Below are positions 26,414-36,439 of a stretch of DNA of 64,000 bases, one piece after another; the first letter of the stretch is position 1; every line of letters begins with the position of its first letter. The notes below the pieces were generated by a model, which saw only the letters and a list, made by a program, of their open reading frames with translations, made no database searches and had not been told where the DNA came from. The DNA is taken from NCBI RefSeq assembly GCF_018968705.1, contig NZ_CP076668.1:186001-250000 (forward strand), in the 5' to 3' direction. Origin of the DNA: Pseudomonas lijiangensis (lineage in GTDB: Bacteria; Pseudomonadota; Gammaproteobacteria; Pseudomonadales; Pseudomonadaceae). The position numbers and the translations under genes are program-made.

Positions 26414-27808
26414 TTAGCGGTTTTCCAGCAATGCCTTGCCACGAACCACGGCTGCCCGGACTTGCTCCGGAGCGGTGCCGCCAATGTGGTTACGGGCATT
26501 GACCGAGCCTTCCAGGGTCAGTACGGCAAATACGTCCTGCTCGATCTGATCGCTGAATTTACGCAGTTCTTCCAGACTCATTTCCGCCAGATCCTTGCCG
26601 GTTTCCACGCCGTATTTCACGGCATGACCGACGATTTCGTGGCAGTCACGGAATGGCAGGCCGCGGCGCACCAGATAGTCCGCCAGGTCGGTGGCGGTGG
26701 AGAAACCGCGCAGCGCCGCTTCACGCATGATGGCGTGCTTCGGCTTGATGGCCGGGATCATGTCGGCAAAGGCACGCAACGAGTCACGCAAGGTGTCGGC
26801 AGCGTCGAACAGCGGCTCCTTGTCTTCCTGGTTGTCCTTGTTGTAGGCCAGTGGCTGGCCTTTCATCAGGGTCAGCAAGCCCATCAGCGCACCAAACACG
26901 CGGCCGCTCTTGCCACGAACCAGTTCCGGTACGTCCGGGTTCTTCTTCTGCGGCATGATCGAACTGCCCGTGCAGAAGCGGTCCGGAAGGTCGATGAACT
27001 GGAACTGGGCGCTGGTCCAGAGCACCAGCTCTTCGGAGAAGCGCGACAGGTGCATCATGGCAACCGAAGCGGCAGAGCAGAACTCGATGGCGAAGTCGCG
27101 ATCCGAGACGCCGTCCAGGGAGTTGCCGCCTACGGCGTCGAAACCCAGCAGCTTGCAGGTCAGCTCGCGGTCGATCGGGTAGGTGGTGCCTGCCAGTGCG
27201 GCGCTGCCCAGTGGCATGCGGTTCAGGCGCTTGCGGCAGTCGACCAGACGCTCGTAGTCGCGGCTGAGCATTTCGAACCAGGCCAGCATGTGGTGACCGA
27301 ACGTCACTGGCTGGGCGGTCTGCAGGTGAGTGAAGCCCGGCATGATGGTTTCGGCTTCACGTTCGGCCTGCTCCAGCAGCCCTTTCTGCAGGCGCGTGAT
27401 TTCGCTGAGGATCAGGTCGATTTCGTCACGCAGCCACAGGCGGATATCGGTGGCGACCTGATCGTTGCGGCTACGGCCGGTATGCAGCTTCTTGCCGGTG
27501 ATGCCGATGCGGTCGGTCAGACGCGCTTCGATGTTCATGTGCACGTCTTCCAGGTCGACGCGCCACTCGAAACTGCCGGCTTCGATCTCGCTCTGGATGG
27601 TTTTCAGGCCATCGATGATGGTGTCGCGCTCGGCTTCGGTCAGGACGCCGACCTGAGCCAGCATCGTAGCGTGGGCGATAGAACCCATGATGTCGTGACG
27701 ATACAGGCGTTGATCGAAGGTGACGGAGGCCGTGAAGCGCGCGACGAAGGCGTCGACGGGCTCACTGAAACGGCCGCCCCAGGACTGGTTGGTCTTGTCG
27801 GTGCTCAT
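26414..27808 (-). CDS. argH: Argininosuccinate lyase
   Basis: A 464-residue fumarase-superfamily enzyme that splits argininosuccinate into arginine and fumarate. The signature [12 protein letters not shown], the [13 protein letters not shown] motif and the [10 protein letters not shown] histidine are intact. [14 protein letters not shown] at 27808 is the family start; the frame extends 16 codons upstream without a better start. It is divergent from algZ and algR, which is the Pseudomonas order. Confidence 0.96.
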   Translation of the reverse strand: MSTDKTNQSWGGRFSEPVDAFVARFTASVTFDQRLYRHDIMGSIAHATMLAQVGVLTEAERDTIIDGLKTIQSEIEAGSFEWRVDLEDVHMNIEARLTDRIGITGKKLHTGRSRNDQVATDIRLWLRDEIDLILSEITRLQKGLLEQAEREAETIMPGFTHLQTAQPVTFGHHMLAWFEMLSRDYERLVDCRKRLNRMPLGSAALAGTTYPIDRELTCKLLGFDAVGGNSLDGVSDRDFAIEFCSAASVAMMHLSRFSEELVLWTSAQFQFIDLPDRFCTGSSIMPQKKNPDVPELVRGKSGRVFGALMGLLTLMKGQPLAYNKDNQEDKEPLFDAADTLRDSLRAFADMIPAIKPKHAIMREAALRGFSTATDLADYLVRRGLPFRDCHEIVGHAVKYGVETGKDLAEMSLEELRKFSDQIEQDVFAVLTLEGSVNARNHIGGTAPEQVRAAVVRGKALLENR

Positions 27809-27955
27809 GGATTCGCTCGTTGCTCTGCTGAAAGTGGCGTGCCCGCTTCGTGGCACAAGGGCGTCGGCGATGATAACAGGTTGTTGCTTTTTTATTCTCG
27901 GATGGCTTGCCGCTGACGATGCCAGGGACGAGACTGGGCCTATGTGAGAGGACCT

Positions 27956-29023
27956 ATGAAACCCGATTCCAGAACGACTCCCGGCAAGGATTTTTTCCTG
28001 CCTGAACTATGCTTGCCGCAGACGCTGCTGGTGCTCATTGTGCTGGCCGAACTGCTGGTGCTGGTCATGGTGCTGCTCGAACCCATGAGCCAGGGGTTCG
28101 ATTGGGTGTGCCTGGCGCTGATGTCGATGTTCGTGCAGTGGATCGTCCTGCTGTCGGCGGCCCTGCTGTGTGGGCTTCGCCCCTGGCTGGCACGTCTTTC
28201 ACCGGGGCTTGCAGGTATTCTCAGCTGCATGCTGGTAGTGGGTCTAACCTTGTTGTGTACGGCGGTGACGGATGTCTGCCAACTGACCGGCAGGATTTCG
28301 CCGGGCAGCATGGTCGAGCGCTATATCCGCTATTCGTTGATCGCGTTGATCATGTCTGCGCTGATGTTGCGCTACTTTTATCTGCAGAGTCAGTGGCGCA
28401 AGCAACAGCAGGGTGAACTGAAGGCCAGGATCGAATCGCTTCAGGCCAGGATTCGTCCGCATTTTCTGTTCAACACGCTCAACAGCATTGCCAGTCTGGT
28501 GGCCAGCAATCCGGTCAAGGCCGAGCAGGCCGTACTGGATCTGTCGGACCTGTTTCGCGCCAGCCTGGCCAAGCCCGGAAGCCTGGTGACCTGGCACGAA
28601 GAACTGGCTTTGGCGAAACGATATTTATCGATTGAGCAATATCGTCTCGGCGAGCGTCTACAGTTGGACTGGAGGGTGAGCGCAATTCCTGATGATTTGC
28701 CCATTCCCCAGCTGACATTGCAGCCATTGCTGGAAAACGCCTTGATCTATGGCATTGCCCCGCGCATCGAAGGGGGCATAGTTACAGTCGAGGCAGACTA
28801 TGAAGGGGGAGAGTTCATATTGTGTGTCAGCAATCCCTATGAAGAAGTTGCCACACGGCAGACTTCCAACGGTACTCAACAGGCCCTGTTGAATATAGGT
28901 GCACGTATTACGGCACTTTTTGGCCCGCACGCCAGTCTGAGCGTGGAGCGCCGTGATGGTCGTCACTACACCTGTCTACGCTATCCTTGTGCGAGACTCA
29001 CGCAGGAAGCCAGAGCAATATGA
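27956..29023 (+). CDS. algZ: AlgZ/FimS sensor histidine kinase
   Basis: A 355-residue LytS-type sensor with four N-terminal hydrophobic segments (about residues 20-140), then HisKA_7TM-type transmitter sequence: the conserved [20 protein letters not shown] holds the phospho-accepting His, followed by [13 protein letters not shown] (N-box-like). It pairs with AlgR to control type IV pili and alginate. GAGAGG before ATG 27956 sets the start; a GTG at 27944 is possible. Its stop overlaps the algR start (ATGA). Confidence 0.92.
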   Translation: MKPDSRTTPGKDFFLPELCLPQTLLVLIVLAELLVLVMVLLEPMSQGFDWVCLALMSMFVQWIVLLSAALLCGLRPWLARLSPGLAGILSCMLVVGLTLLCTAVTDVCQLTGRISPGSMVERYIRYSLIALIMSALMLRYFYLQSQWRKQQQGELKARIESLQARIRPHFLFNTLNSIASLVASNPVKAEQAVLDLSDLFRASLAKPGSLVTWHEELALAKRYLSIEQYRLGERLQLDWRVSAIPDDLPIPQLTLQPLLENALIYGIAPRIEGGIVTVEADYEGGEFILCVSNPYEEVATRQTSNGTQQALLNIGARITALFGPHASLSVERRDGRHYTCLRYPCARLTQEARAI

Positions 29024-29766
29024 ATGTCCTGATCGTTGATGACGAACCCCTGGCCCGCGAGCGACTGAGCCGATTGGTCGGTGAAATCGAGGGTTACAGG
29101 GTACTTGAACCCAGCGCTACCAATGGCGAAGAAGCTTTGGCGCTGATTGAAAACCTCAAGCCAGATGTCGTGCTGCTCGATATCCGCATGCCGGGTCTCG
29201 ACGGTCTTCAGGTCGCGGCGAAACTGTGCGAGCGTGAAACTCCGCCCGCTGTCGTCTTTTGTACTGCGCACGACGAATTTGCACTGGACGCCTTTCAGGT
29301 CAGTGCCGTCGGTTATCTGGTCAAACCTGTGCGCCCCGAGAATCTCGTCGAGGCGTTGAGAAAAGCCGAGCGACCCAATCGCGTGCAGTTGGCCGCGATG
29401 ACCCGTCCGGCTGCCGAAACGGGCAGCGGTCCGCGCAGCCATATCAGTGCGCGAACCCGTAAAGGCATTGAGTTGATCCCGCTGGATCAGGTGATCTTTT
29501 TCATTGCCGACCACAAGTACGTCACCCTGCGCCATGAAGGCGGCGAAGTGCTGCTGGATGAACCGCTCAAGGCGCTGGAAGACGAGTTTGGTGACCGTTT
29601 CGTGCGTATCCATCGCAATGCGCTGGTGGCACGGGAGCGGATCGAGCGTTTGCAGCGCACGCCACTGGGGCATTTCCAGTTGTTCCTCAAGGGCCTCAAT
29701 GGCGATGCCTTGATCGTCAGCCGTCGGCATGTCGCCGGTGTACGCAAGATGATGCAACAGCTTTAA
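29020..29766 (+). CDS. algR: AlgR LytTR response regulator
   Basis: A 248-residue response regulator: receiver domain (about 1-120; phospho-Asp54 in DVVLLDIRMPG) and a C-terminal LytTR DNA-binding domain (about 140-245, ARTRKGIELIPLDQVIFF, HRNALVARERIERL). It activates alginate and twitching genes. ATGA overlap with algZ shows translational coupling. The next 200 bases hold no gene before hemC. Confidence 0.95.
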   Translation: MNVLIVDDEPLARERLSRLVGEIEGYRVLEPSATNGEEALALIENLKPDVVLLDIRMPGLDGLQVAAKLCERETPPAVVFCTAHDEFALDAFQVSAVGYLVKPVRPENLVEALRKAERPNRVQLAAMTRPAAETGSGPRSHISARTRKGIELIPLDQVIFFIADHKYVTLRHEGGEVLLDEPLKALEDEFGDRFVRIHRNALVARERIERLQRTPLGHFQLFLKGLNGDALIVSRRHVAGVRKMMQQL

Positions 29767-29969
29767 GGTACGAAAAGTGGCTGCCCTCGCCGCAAGTCCA
29801 GCAGGATGTCGAGCCGTTGTGGAGGCCCCTGGTTCGGGCGGGGGACGCTTTAGCCACTGTCATTTCGTTGATCCGGGTCATGAAGCCGATTTTACTTTTT
29901 GAGTCAGCGCTGAAGTCGTTCCGGTTGTGCTGTTATTATCCGTCGCACTTATCAAGCACGGATTGATCC

Positions 29970-30911
29970 ATGTCTTCTCGCGAAATCCGCATTGCCACCC
30001 GTAAAAGTGCGCTGGCCCTCTGGCAGGCCGAATATGTCAAAGCCAGGCTCGAACAGGCTCATCCTGGCCTGATCGTGACGCTGGTGCCCATGGTCAGCCG
30101 TGGCGATAAACTGCTCGACTCGCCGCTGTCGAAAATCGGCGGCAAGGGGCTGTTCGTCAAGGAGCTGGAAACGGCGCTTCTGGAAAACGAAGCCGATATC
30201 GCCGTGCATTCCATGAAAGACGTGCCGATGGATTTCCCCGAAGGCCTTGGGCTGTTCTGCATCTGTGAGCGCGAAGATCCGCGTGACGCATTCGTTTCCA
30301 ACAACTTCAGCAGTCTGGAGCAGCTTCCTGCGGGCAGCATCGTGGGCACGTCCAGCCTGCGACGTCAGGCTCAACTGCTGACACGTCGTCCAGATCTGGA
30401 AATCCGGTTTCTGCGCGGCAACGTCAATACCCGGCTGGCCAAACTGGATGCCGGTGAGTACGACGCAATCATTCTTGCTGCCGCCGGCCTGATCCGTCTG
30501 GGCTTTGAAGATCGCATCACTTCGGCCATCAGTGTCGAGGACAGCCTGCCTGCCGGAGGGCAGGGCGCCGTCGGGATCGAGTGCCGTAGCGCCGATGCCG
30601 ACATTCACGCATTGCTTGCGCCGCTGCATCATGCCGACACCGCTGTGCGCGTGATTGCCGAGCGAGCGCTGAACAAACACCTCAACGGTGGCTGCCAGGT
30701 GCCTATCGCCTGCTACGCCGTTCTGGAAGACGATCAGGTGTGGCTGCGCGGCTTGGTGGGTGATCCGGCTGGCGGTCTGTTGCTGCATGCCGAGGCTCGC
30801 GCACCGCAGACATCGGCCCAGGCGCTGGGTGTGCAGGTCGCCGAAGACTTGCTGGCCCAGGGCGCAGGGCAGATTCTCAAGGCTGTCTATGGCGAGGCTC
30901 GGGACGAATGA
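29970..30911 (+). CDS. hemC: Hydroxymethylbilane synthase
   Basis: A 313-residue porphobilinogen deaminase with the dipyrromethane-carrying Cys in [12 protein letters not shown] (about 241), substrate-binding [11 protein letters not shown] and [20 protein letters not shown]. It makes the linear tetrapyrrole in haem synthesis. The start is ATG 29970. A possible -10 (TATTAT) lies near 29933. It overlaps hemD by four bases. Confidence 0.97.
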   Translation: MSSREIRIATRKSALALWQAEYVKARLEQAHPGLIVTLVPMVSRGDKLLDSPLSKIGGKGLFVKELETALLENEADIAVHSMKDVPMDFPEGLGLFCICEREDPRDAFVSNNFSSLEQLPAGSIVGTSSLRRQAQLLTRRPDLEIRFLRGNVNTRLAKLDAGEYDAIILAAAGLIRLGFEDRITSAISVEDSLPAGGQGAVGIECRSADADIHALLAPLHHADTAVRVIAERALNKHLNGGCQVPIACYAVLEDDQVWLRGLVGDPAGGLLLHAEARAPQTSAQALGVQVAEDLLAQGAGQILKAVYGEARDE

Positions 30912-31687
30912 GTACCTGGCGTCTGTTGCTGACCCGTCCCGCCGAAGAGTCGGCAGCGCTGGCCAGGGTGCTGGCCGATAACGGCGTGTTCAGCAGCAGT
31001 CTGCCTTTGCTTGAAATCGAGCCGTTGCCCATTCCTCCCGAGCACCGCTCGAAAATTTTCGATCTGCCTCTCTACAGCGCGGTCATTGTGGTCAGCAAGC
31101 CAGCGGCTCGTCTCGGGCTGGAGCTGGTGGATGAAATCTGGCCGCAACCCTTTGTCCAGCCCTGGTTCAGCGTAGGCGCGGCGACCGGGCAGATTCTGCT
31201 CGACTATGGCCTGATCGGTGTTAAATGGCCCGAGCAGGGTGATGACAGCGAAGCCTTGCTTGAGCTCCCTGAGTTGCAGGACGCTATCTCCATACCGGGC
31301 AGCCGTGTGTTGATCATGCGTGGGGATGAAGGACGCGAGCTGTTGGCAGAGCGTCTGCGCGAGCAAGGTGTTAGTGTCGACTACTTGCCGCTGTACCGCC
31401 GTTTTCTGCCACAGTATCCGCTTTCGACCCTTTCACAGCGCGTCGAATCGGAACGCTTGAACGGGCTGGTGGTCAGCAGTGGGCAGGGTTTTGAACATCT
31501 GCTTCAGTTGGCAGGTGATGCCTGGCCGAAACTGGCCGGGTTGCCTTTATTCGTACCGAGCCCCAGGGTTGCCGAAATGGCACGTGCCGCCGGGGCTCAA
31601 ACCGTGGTTGATTGTCGTGGCGCGAACGCTGCGGCGTTGCTGGCCGCGTTGCGGGATCAGCCTCAGCCTGTCGTCAAGGCGTATTGA
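30908..31687 (+). CDS. hemD: Uroporphyrinogen-III synthase
   Basis: A 259-residue two-domain HemD, first domain with [20 protein letters not shown] and second with [20 protein letters not shown]. Sequence conservation in this family is low, but the length and the ATGA overlap with hemC make the call safe. It closes and inverts ring D to give uroporphyrinogen III. Confidence 0.95.
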   Translation: MSTWRLLLTRPAEESAALARVLADNGVFSSSLPLLEIEPLPIPPEHRSKIFDLPLYSAVIVVSKPAARLGLELVDEIWPQPFVQPWFSVGAATGQILLDYGLIGVKWPEQGDDSEALLELPELQDAISIPGSRVLIMRGDEGRELLAERLREQGVSVDYLPLYRRFLPQYPLSTLSQRVESERLNGLVVSSGQGFEHLLQLAGDAWPKLAGLPLFVPSPRVAEMARAAGAQTVVDCRGANAAALLAALRDQPQPVVKAY

Positions 31688-31737
31688 GCGACGAGTTGTC
31701 GTTCATGCGACTACGCCCAAATGCAAAGGATGGATAC

Positions 31738-32856
31738 GTGAGCGAAACAGCCTTGCCTAAAGATGAAGAATCGGTGTTGAAAACATCGACATCCACACCT
31801 GATCCAGTGCGCCCGGTGCGTACCGGTAGCCGCAGCAATGGTCTGGTGATCCTGGCCTTGTTGCTTGCCGTTGCAGGCGTTGCCGTCGCCGGTTGGGGGG
31901 TGTGGCAACTGCGCATGCTGCAGGAAGGTCACTTGCAGCAGCGAGGACAGGTCGAAGGCATCGCCCAGCAGACTCGGCTCCTGACCGAGAATGATCAGGA
32001 ACTGAGTGCCCGCCTTGCTCAATTTCCACCTGTTGATCAACTGGAAGACAGCCGTCGTCTGGTTGCCCAGTTGCAGGGCGATCAGCAGCGTCTGAGCCAG
32101 CGTCTGGAAACCGTGCTCGGCGCAAGCCGCAAGGACTGGCGTCTGGCCGAGGCCGAGCATCTGCTGCGTCTGGCCAGTCTGCGCCTGTCGGCGTTGCAGG
32201 ATATCAACAGCGCACAGGCGCTGGTTCAGGGCGCCGATGAGATTCTGCGCGAACAGGATGATCCGGGTTCGTTTGCCGCTCGCGAGCAACTGGCCAAAAG
32301 CCTGGCAGCGCTGCGCAGTATCGAGCAACCGGACCGTACCGGCCTGTTCCTGCAGCTGGCTGCCCTGCGCGACCAGTCCGTTCAGCTCAACAGGCTGGCG
32401 CCCGAGTACGAAGATAAAGGCGAGCCGCTCCTGGGCGTGACTCCGGACAAGAACGACGACAGTTACTGGTCCCGCTGGTGGAGCCACATTTCCCATTACT
32501 TCCGCATCGACTTCAACGCCGACAAGGACATTCGTCCGGTACTGGCTGGCCAGAGTCTGGCTCAGGTCCGCCTGGCTCTGAGCCTGGCAATCGAGCAGGC
32601 GCAATGGGCCGCGCTCAATGGCGAGCCGAAGGTCTACACCCAATCGTTGCTGGAGGCCAAGAGCGTCCTGATGGGCAACTTCAATCAGGATGAACCACAG
32701 AGCAAGGTGATCGGCGAGCGTCTGGATACCCTGATCAAACAACCTGTTTCGGTAGTGACGCCGGATCTGGCTCAGAGCCTGAGTGCAGTCCAGGCCTATC
32801 TTGAACGTCGTCATGCATCCGGTCAGCCTGCCGAGGCTCGGGGGATCAGCCCATGA
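31738..32856 (+). CDS. hemX: HemX-like membrane protein
   Basis: A 372-residue protein with a short acidic N-terminal cytoplasmic tail, a single membrane anchor (about residues 36-58, LVILALLLAVAGVAVAGWGV), a coiled-coil region and a helical periplasmic domain (SLRLSALQDINSAQALVQGA). The family is annotated as uroporphyrinogen-III C-methyltransferase but shows no SAM-binding motif, so the enzymatic name is doubtful; an assembly role is likelier. GTG at 31738 with AAAGGA 7 bases earlier is the chosen start. It precedes hemY with ATGA overlap. Confidence 0.88.
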   Translation: MSETALPKDEESVLKTSTSTPDPVRPVRTGSRSNGLVILALLLAVAGVAVAGWGVWQLRMLQEGHLQQRGQVEGIAQQTRLLTENDQELSARLAQFPPVDQLEDSRRLVAQLQGDQQRLSQRLETVLGASRKDWRLAEAEHLLRLASLRLSALQDINSAQALVQGADEILREQDDPGSFAAREQLAKSLAALRSIEQPDRTGLFLQLAALRDQSVQLNRLAPEYEDKGEPLLGVTPDKNDDSYWSRWWSHISHYFRIDFNADKDIRPVLAGQSLAQVRLALSLAIEQAQWAALNGEPKVYTQSLLEAKSVLMGNFNQDEPQSKVIGERLDTLIKQPVSVVTPDLAQSLSAVQAYLERRHASGQPAEARGISP

Positions 32857-34097
32857 AGCGTGTCTATGTGCTGCTGTTCATTGCCATCGCTGTTGCAGCG
32901 CTGATTGGTATCGCGATTGCCGAGCACTCCGGCTACGTATTGATCGCCTATCAGAACTTCCGCTATGAATCGAGCCTGTGGGCAACCCTTGGCCTGTTCG
33001 TGGCGATTCTGTTGCTGATCTTCCTTGCCCGGCTTCTGATCACCTTGCTCACAACATCCGGTGGTGTGGTCAATCCATGGTCGCGTCGCAATCGCCGCCG
33101 TCGGGTGCAACTGGCAATCGAGCAGGGGCAGATGGATCTTGCCGAAGGTCGCTGGTCCAGCGCACAGCGTCATCTGCATCGCGCCGCCGAAGCCGATCCC
33201 CAGCCGTTGCTGTATTACCTTGGCGCTGCACGTGCTGCCAACGAGCAGGGCCGCTACGACGAGTGTGACAGCCTGCTGGAGCGTGCTCTGGAGCGTCAGC
33301 CCCAGGCGGAGCTGGCGATTGCCCTGAGTCACGCGCAACTGCAACAGGACCGTGGTGACACCGATGGTGCGCTGACCACCTTGCAGGCCATGCATGAGCG
33401 CCATCCGCACAACCCGCAGGTGCTGCGCCAGTTGCAACGTCTTTATCAGCAGCGAGGCGACTGGTCCGAGCTGATCCGGCTGCTGCCCGAACTGCGCAAG
33501 GACAAGGTGCTGCCGCCCAGGGAACTGGCAGAGCTGGAGCGCCGTGCCTGGGGCGAGAATCTCACCCTGGCGGCCTATCGCGAAGAAGGTGATGGCGCCC
33601 TGACCGGGCTGCCTTCGCTGGAAAAAGCCTGGAAAGACCTCACCTCTGCCCAGCGACAGGAGCCGCAACTGGTACTGGCGTATGCCGAGCAGTTGCGTCG
33701 TCTGGGGGCCGAAGCCCAGGCCGAAGAGGTGCTGCGAACAGCGCTCAAGAAGGATTACAACAGTCATCTGGCGAGGCTTTACGGTCTGGTGCGCGGCAAT
33801 GACGAATCTAAGCAATTGCAGGTTGCCGAGGCCTGGCTCAAGCATCATCCCGATGATCCGAGCCTGCTGCTGAGCCTGGGCCGTATCTGTCTGCAGGCCC
33901 GCCTGTGGGGCAAGGCCCGTGATTATCTGGAGAGCAGCCTGCGTTTGCAGCGCAACCCGGAAACCTGTGCCGAACTGGCTCGCCTGCTGGCCCGCTTGGG
34001 AGAGACCGATCGCAGCAATCAGCTGTTCCAGGAAGGTCTCGGGATGCTCGATGAGCGCTTTCTGGCTCGTCCGCTTCCTGCGTTGAGCAGTACCTGA
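32853..34097 (+). CDS. hemY: HemY-like TPR membrane protein
   Basis: A 414-residue inner-membrane protein with two N-terminal helices (about 2-25 and 40-63) and a long TPR-like cytoplasmic part (residues 90-400; repeated LYYLGAARAANEQGRYDECD-type helix pairs). HemY of this type is not protoporphyrinogen oxidase; its role in haem synthesis is unclear. The gene is last in hemC-hemD-hemX-hemY. A hairpin follows at 34107-34135. Confidence 0.9.
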   Translation: MKRVYVLLFIAIAVAALIGIAIAEHSGYVLIAYQNFRYESSLWATLGLFVAILLLIFLARLLITLLTTSGGVVNPWSRRNRRRRVQLAIEQGQMDLAEGRWSSAQRHLHRAAEADPQPLLYYLGAARAANEQGRYDECDSLLERALERQPQAELAIALSHAQLQQDRGDTDGALTTLQAMHERHPHNPQVLRQLQRLYQQRGDWSELIRLLPELRKDKVLPPRELAELERRAWGENLTLAAYREEGDGALTGLPSLEKAWKDLTSAQRQEPQLVLAYAEQLRRLGAEAQAEEVLRTALKKDYNSHLARLYGLVRGNDESKQLQVAEAWLKHHPDDPSLLLSLGRICLQARLWGKARDYLESSLRLQRNPETCAELARLLARLGETDRSNQLFQEGLGMLDERFLARPLPALSST

Positions 34098-34106
34098 GTC
34101 TGACGT

Positions 34107-34135
34107 CGTGAAAGCCCTTTTTCAGGGCTTTCACG
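34107..34135 (+). terminator. Hairpin after hemY
   Basis: CGTGAAAGCCCT and AGGGCTTTCACG form a perfect 12-bp stem with a TTTTC loop but without a downstream T run, so it may act as an RNA stabiliser more than a terminator. Confidence 0.6.
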
Positions 34136-34314
34136 CCTTAAACTCCTCGCCAGTTCAGGGATTGGATTGTTCCTACGTTCATTGGTAAAAAATCTCCCCG
34201 ATCTGGTGTTTTCTTTCACCTGCAAACAGCGAAGCATCCGTACTTCGTCGCCTTGAAAGCGTTGTGTGCTTTCCTCTACCGTAACTGTCTCGTCTCATTC
34301 GTTACGGATTTGCC

Positions 34315-34842
34315 ATGTATCTGGCCCGCACGCGTACCTTGTTCTTCCTGGCATTCATCGCAAGTGCACTGATCATTGGCGCTACCCTTTATCTGCAGCA
34401 TGCGTTTGGCCTGATCCCCTGCATCCTTTGTCTCATACAGCGAGCGTTCGTCATCGGGTGTGGCCTGGTCTGTCTGATTGCGGCCATTCACGCGCCCCAG
34501 GAAGCCGGCTGGCGTCGTTATTGCGTGGTCTTGCTGGCACTGGCGCTGCCGGGTGCCCTGGTGGCGGGTTTTCATATATGGCTGCAGACCGCGTCGGTCG
34601 AAGAGTTGATGCCTGTCGTGACTCAATACCAGCATTTGCTCAATGCATTTTCTCTCGAGAACGTTAGCGAGCCTTCGCACAGCGGTACTTACCTGTGCGC
34701 CGAAATCAATTGGTCACTGTTCGATATCACTCTTCCCGAGTGGAGCCTGCTGGCTTTTGTGATCCTGTGCCTGCTGGCGTTGTACCCACTTTTCAGTGGG
34801 TTACATCGCTGGATGTCCGTCGATACTGACGCAGGGTATTAA
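34315..34842 (+). CDS. DsbB-family quinone-linked disulfide oxidoreductase, atypical
   Basis: A 175-residue protein with four predicted transmembrane helices. The first active pair C36-x2-C39 (GLIPCILCLIQRAF) and the quinone-site Arg43 are present. The second pair of DsbB should lie in the second periplasmic loop: one member is present (Cys128, YLCAEINW), while the other position, expected near residue 101 (EELMPVVTQYQ), is Val. No other cysteine lies in that loop (C49, C53 and C70 are in helix or turn regions), so it cannot form the normal inter-loop disulfide. It occupies the place of dsbH between hemY and algQ in P. aeruginosa. It may be a divergent or partly inactive copy. Confidence 0.85.
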   Translation: MYLARTRTLFFLAFIASALIIGATLYLQHAFGLIPCILCLIQRAFVIGCGLVCLIAAIHAPQEAGWRRYCVVLLALALPGALVAGFHIWLQTASVEELMPVVTQYQHLLNAFSLENVSEPSHSGTYLCAEINWSLFDITLPEWSLLAFVILCLLALYPLFSGLHRWMSVDTDAGY

Positions 34843-35015
34843 ACGCTTGTATGAACTTTCTCTCCTGCGTACCTTGATGGCCTTGTCGTGCGGGCATAAT
34901 CTGAGCCGCACGCGTCATTGGGAGTATGCTGTCCTGACGCTTTTACAGGCTCGGTTCTTGCGATATTGTAAGGCCAGCACAGGACCGCATGCCCCTTAAG
35001 GGAAGAGAGAACATC

Positions 35016-35489
35016 ATGCTGGAAAGTTGTCGCAATACTCAGGAACGCTGGGGTGGCGTCAATCTGTTGATTGATCGCTGGCTCCAGGACCGTCATGAAT
35101 TGATTCGAGCCTATGACGTTCTCGGCGACACGCCCGGGCAACTGGCCGCGGATCGTGGTGCGCTGCTGAAGTTTTGTGAAATCCTGGTCGACTACGTTTC
35201 GGCTGGCCATTTCGAAATCTACGAGCAGCTCAACAGCGAAGCTCAGGCGTTCAACGATGAGCGCGGGCTTGAACTGGCCGATACGATTTATCCGCGTCTG
35301 GAAGGTATCACCAAGCTTGCTCTGGCTTTCAACGACCGCTGCGAAAAGGGCGATTGCTCCAACGGCGCAGGGTTTGCCAATGAGTTCAAGACGCTGGGTG
35401 GGCTGTTGCATGAGCGCTTCGAGCTGGAAGATTGCCTGATCGAAGTCCTGCACAACTCCCACAAGGAAGAGGCCGCTTCTCAGGCCTGA
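35016..35489 (+). CDS. algQ: AlgQ/Rsd anti-sigma-70 factor
   Basis: A 157-residue helical protein of the Rsd family ([52 protein letters not shown]). It binds region 4 of RpoD and in Pseudomonas controls alginate and siderophore output. The start at 35016 has GGAAGAGA upstream. It sits between the dsbB-like gene and the FKBP gene, as in P. aeruginosa. Confidence 0.94.
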   Translation: MLESCRNTQERWGGVNLLIDRWLQDRHELIRAYDVLGDTPGQLAADRGALLKFCEILVDYVSAGHFEIYEQLNSEAQAFNDERGLELADTIYPRLEGITKLALAFNDRCEKGDCSNGAGFANEFKTLGGLLHERFELEDCLIEVLHNSHKEEAASQA

Positions 35490-35548
35490 TTCATTCCTGT
35501 CGTGTTGCCAAGGGTGCGTTCGCACCCTTTCGCATTTCAGGGCGTCGG

Positions 35549-36223
35549 TTACTGCGAGACAGCGACCAGCTCGATTTCAAAAACCAGCGGCGTGAACGGA
35601 TCGATCAGATCGCCTGCGCCTTCTGCGCCATAGGCTTGGGCGGAAGGAATCACCAGACGCCACTTCGCGCCTACCGGCATGCCTTGCAGGGCCGTGGTCC
35701 AGCCACTGATCACGCTGTCGAGTCGAAACCACTGCGGTTGAGTGCTCTGATCGAAGATCGTGCCGTCGGGCAGGCGTCCGACATAGCGCACTTCGACACG
35801 GCCATTGGCTTCAGGCTTGGGACCGGTGCCCGGAGTCAGTTCCGTCATCAGAATGCCGTCGGCCAGCGTCTTCACGCCGGGCTTGGCTTTCTCGCTGTCC
35901 ATGAAACGACGCTCTGCTGTCAGCGCTGCCTCGCTCTGGGCGTCGGTGCCCGAGGCTTCGGCTTGCGCGAGGGCTGCATCATGCTCCCTGAGAATCTGGT
36001 CGATGCGTTCTTGCTTGAGCGCCAGCGGCTTGCCTTGATAAGCCTGCTTCAAGCCTTCTACCAATGCCTTCAGGTCCAGGTCCGGGACCTCTTGATGCAG
36101 ACGCTCACCCAGGCTGGCACCCAGACTGTACGCGAGATCGTGAGAGTCCTGCGCCGGTGCGGTTTCACCTGCATGCGCCAGAGGAATCAAGAGGAACAAC
36201 GACGTTAACAGGTAGCGCGACAT
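35549..36223 (-). CDS. Secreted FKBP-type peptidyl-prolyl isomerase
   Basis: A 224-residue periplasmic FkpA/Fkl-like isomerase. Signal peptide MSRYLLTSLFLLIPLAHA (cleavage after HA), N-terminal helical dimerisation domain (about 25-120) and FKBP domain (about 130-223; VEVRYVGRLPDGTIFDQS, ISGWTTALQGMPVGAKWRL, VFEIELV). It folds proline-containing envelope proteins. The start at 36223 has GGAGAG upstream. It is divergent from algP. The intergenic 36224-36439 must carry both promoters. Confidence 0.92.
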   Translation of the reverse strand: MSRYLLTSLFLLIPLAHAGETAPAQDSHDLAYSLGASLGERLHQEVPDLDLKALVEGLKQAYQGKPLALKQERIDQILREHDAALAQAEASGTDAQSEAALTAERRFMDSEKAKPGVKTLADGILMTELTPGTGPKPEANGRVEVRYVGRLPDGTIFDQSTQPQWFRLDSVISGWTTALQGMPVGAKWRLVIPSAQAYGAEGAGDLIDPFTPLVFEIELVAVSQ

Positions 36224-36439
36224 GAATGCTCTCCGGCCCGGGAAGTCAGCGATTATGCCAGTGCGAGGGCGTGCGGTGATGACTCCTGGCAAGAGAATTT
36301 TGTATTGCCCCTGTAGCAGTTGCATCAATGATTTGTGCTCGTATGCAACAGGGTGCGTCCGGCGCTGTCAAGATGCCCTAGCGGCACTGCGGACAGAGGT
36401 CTAGTATGGGCCGCAATTTCGTCAGCCAGGAGGTAAGTC

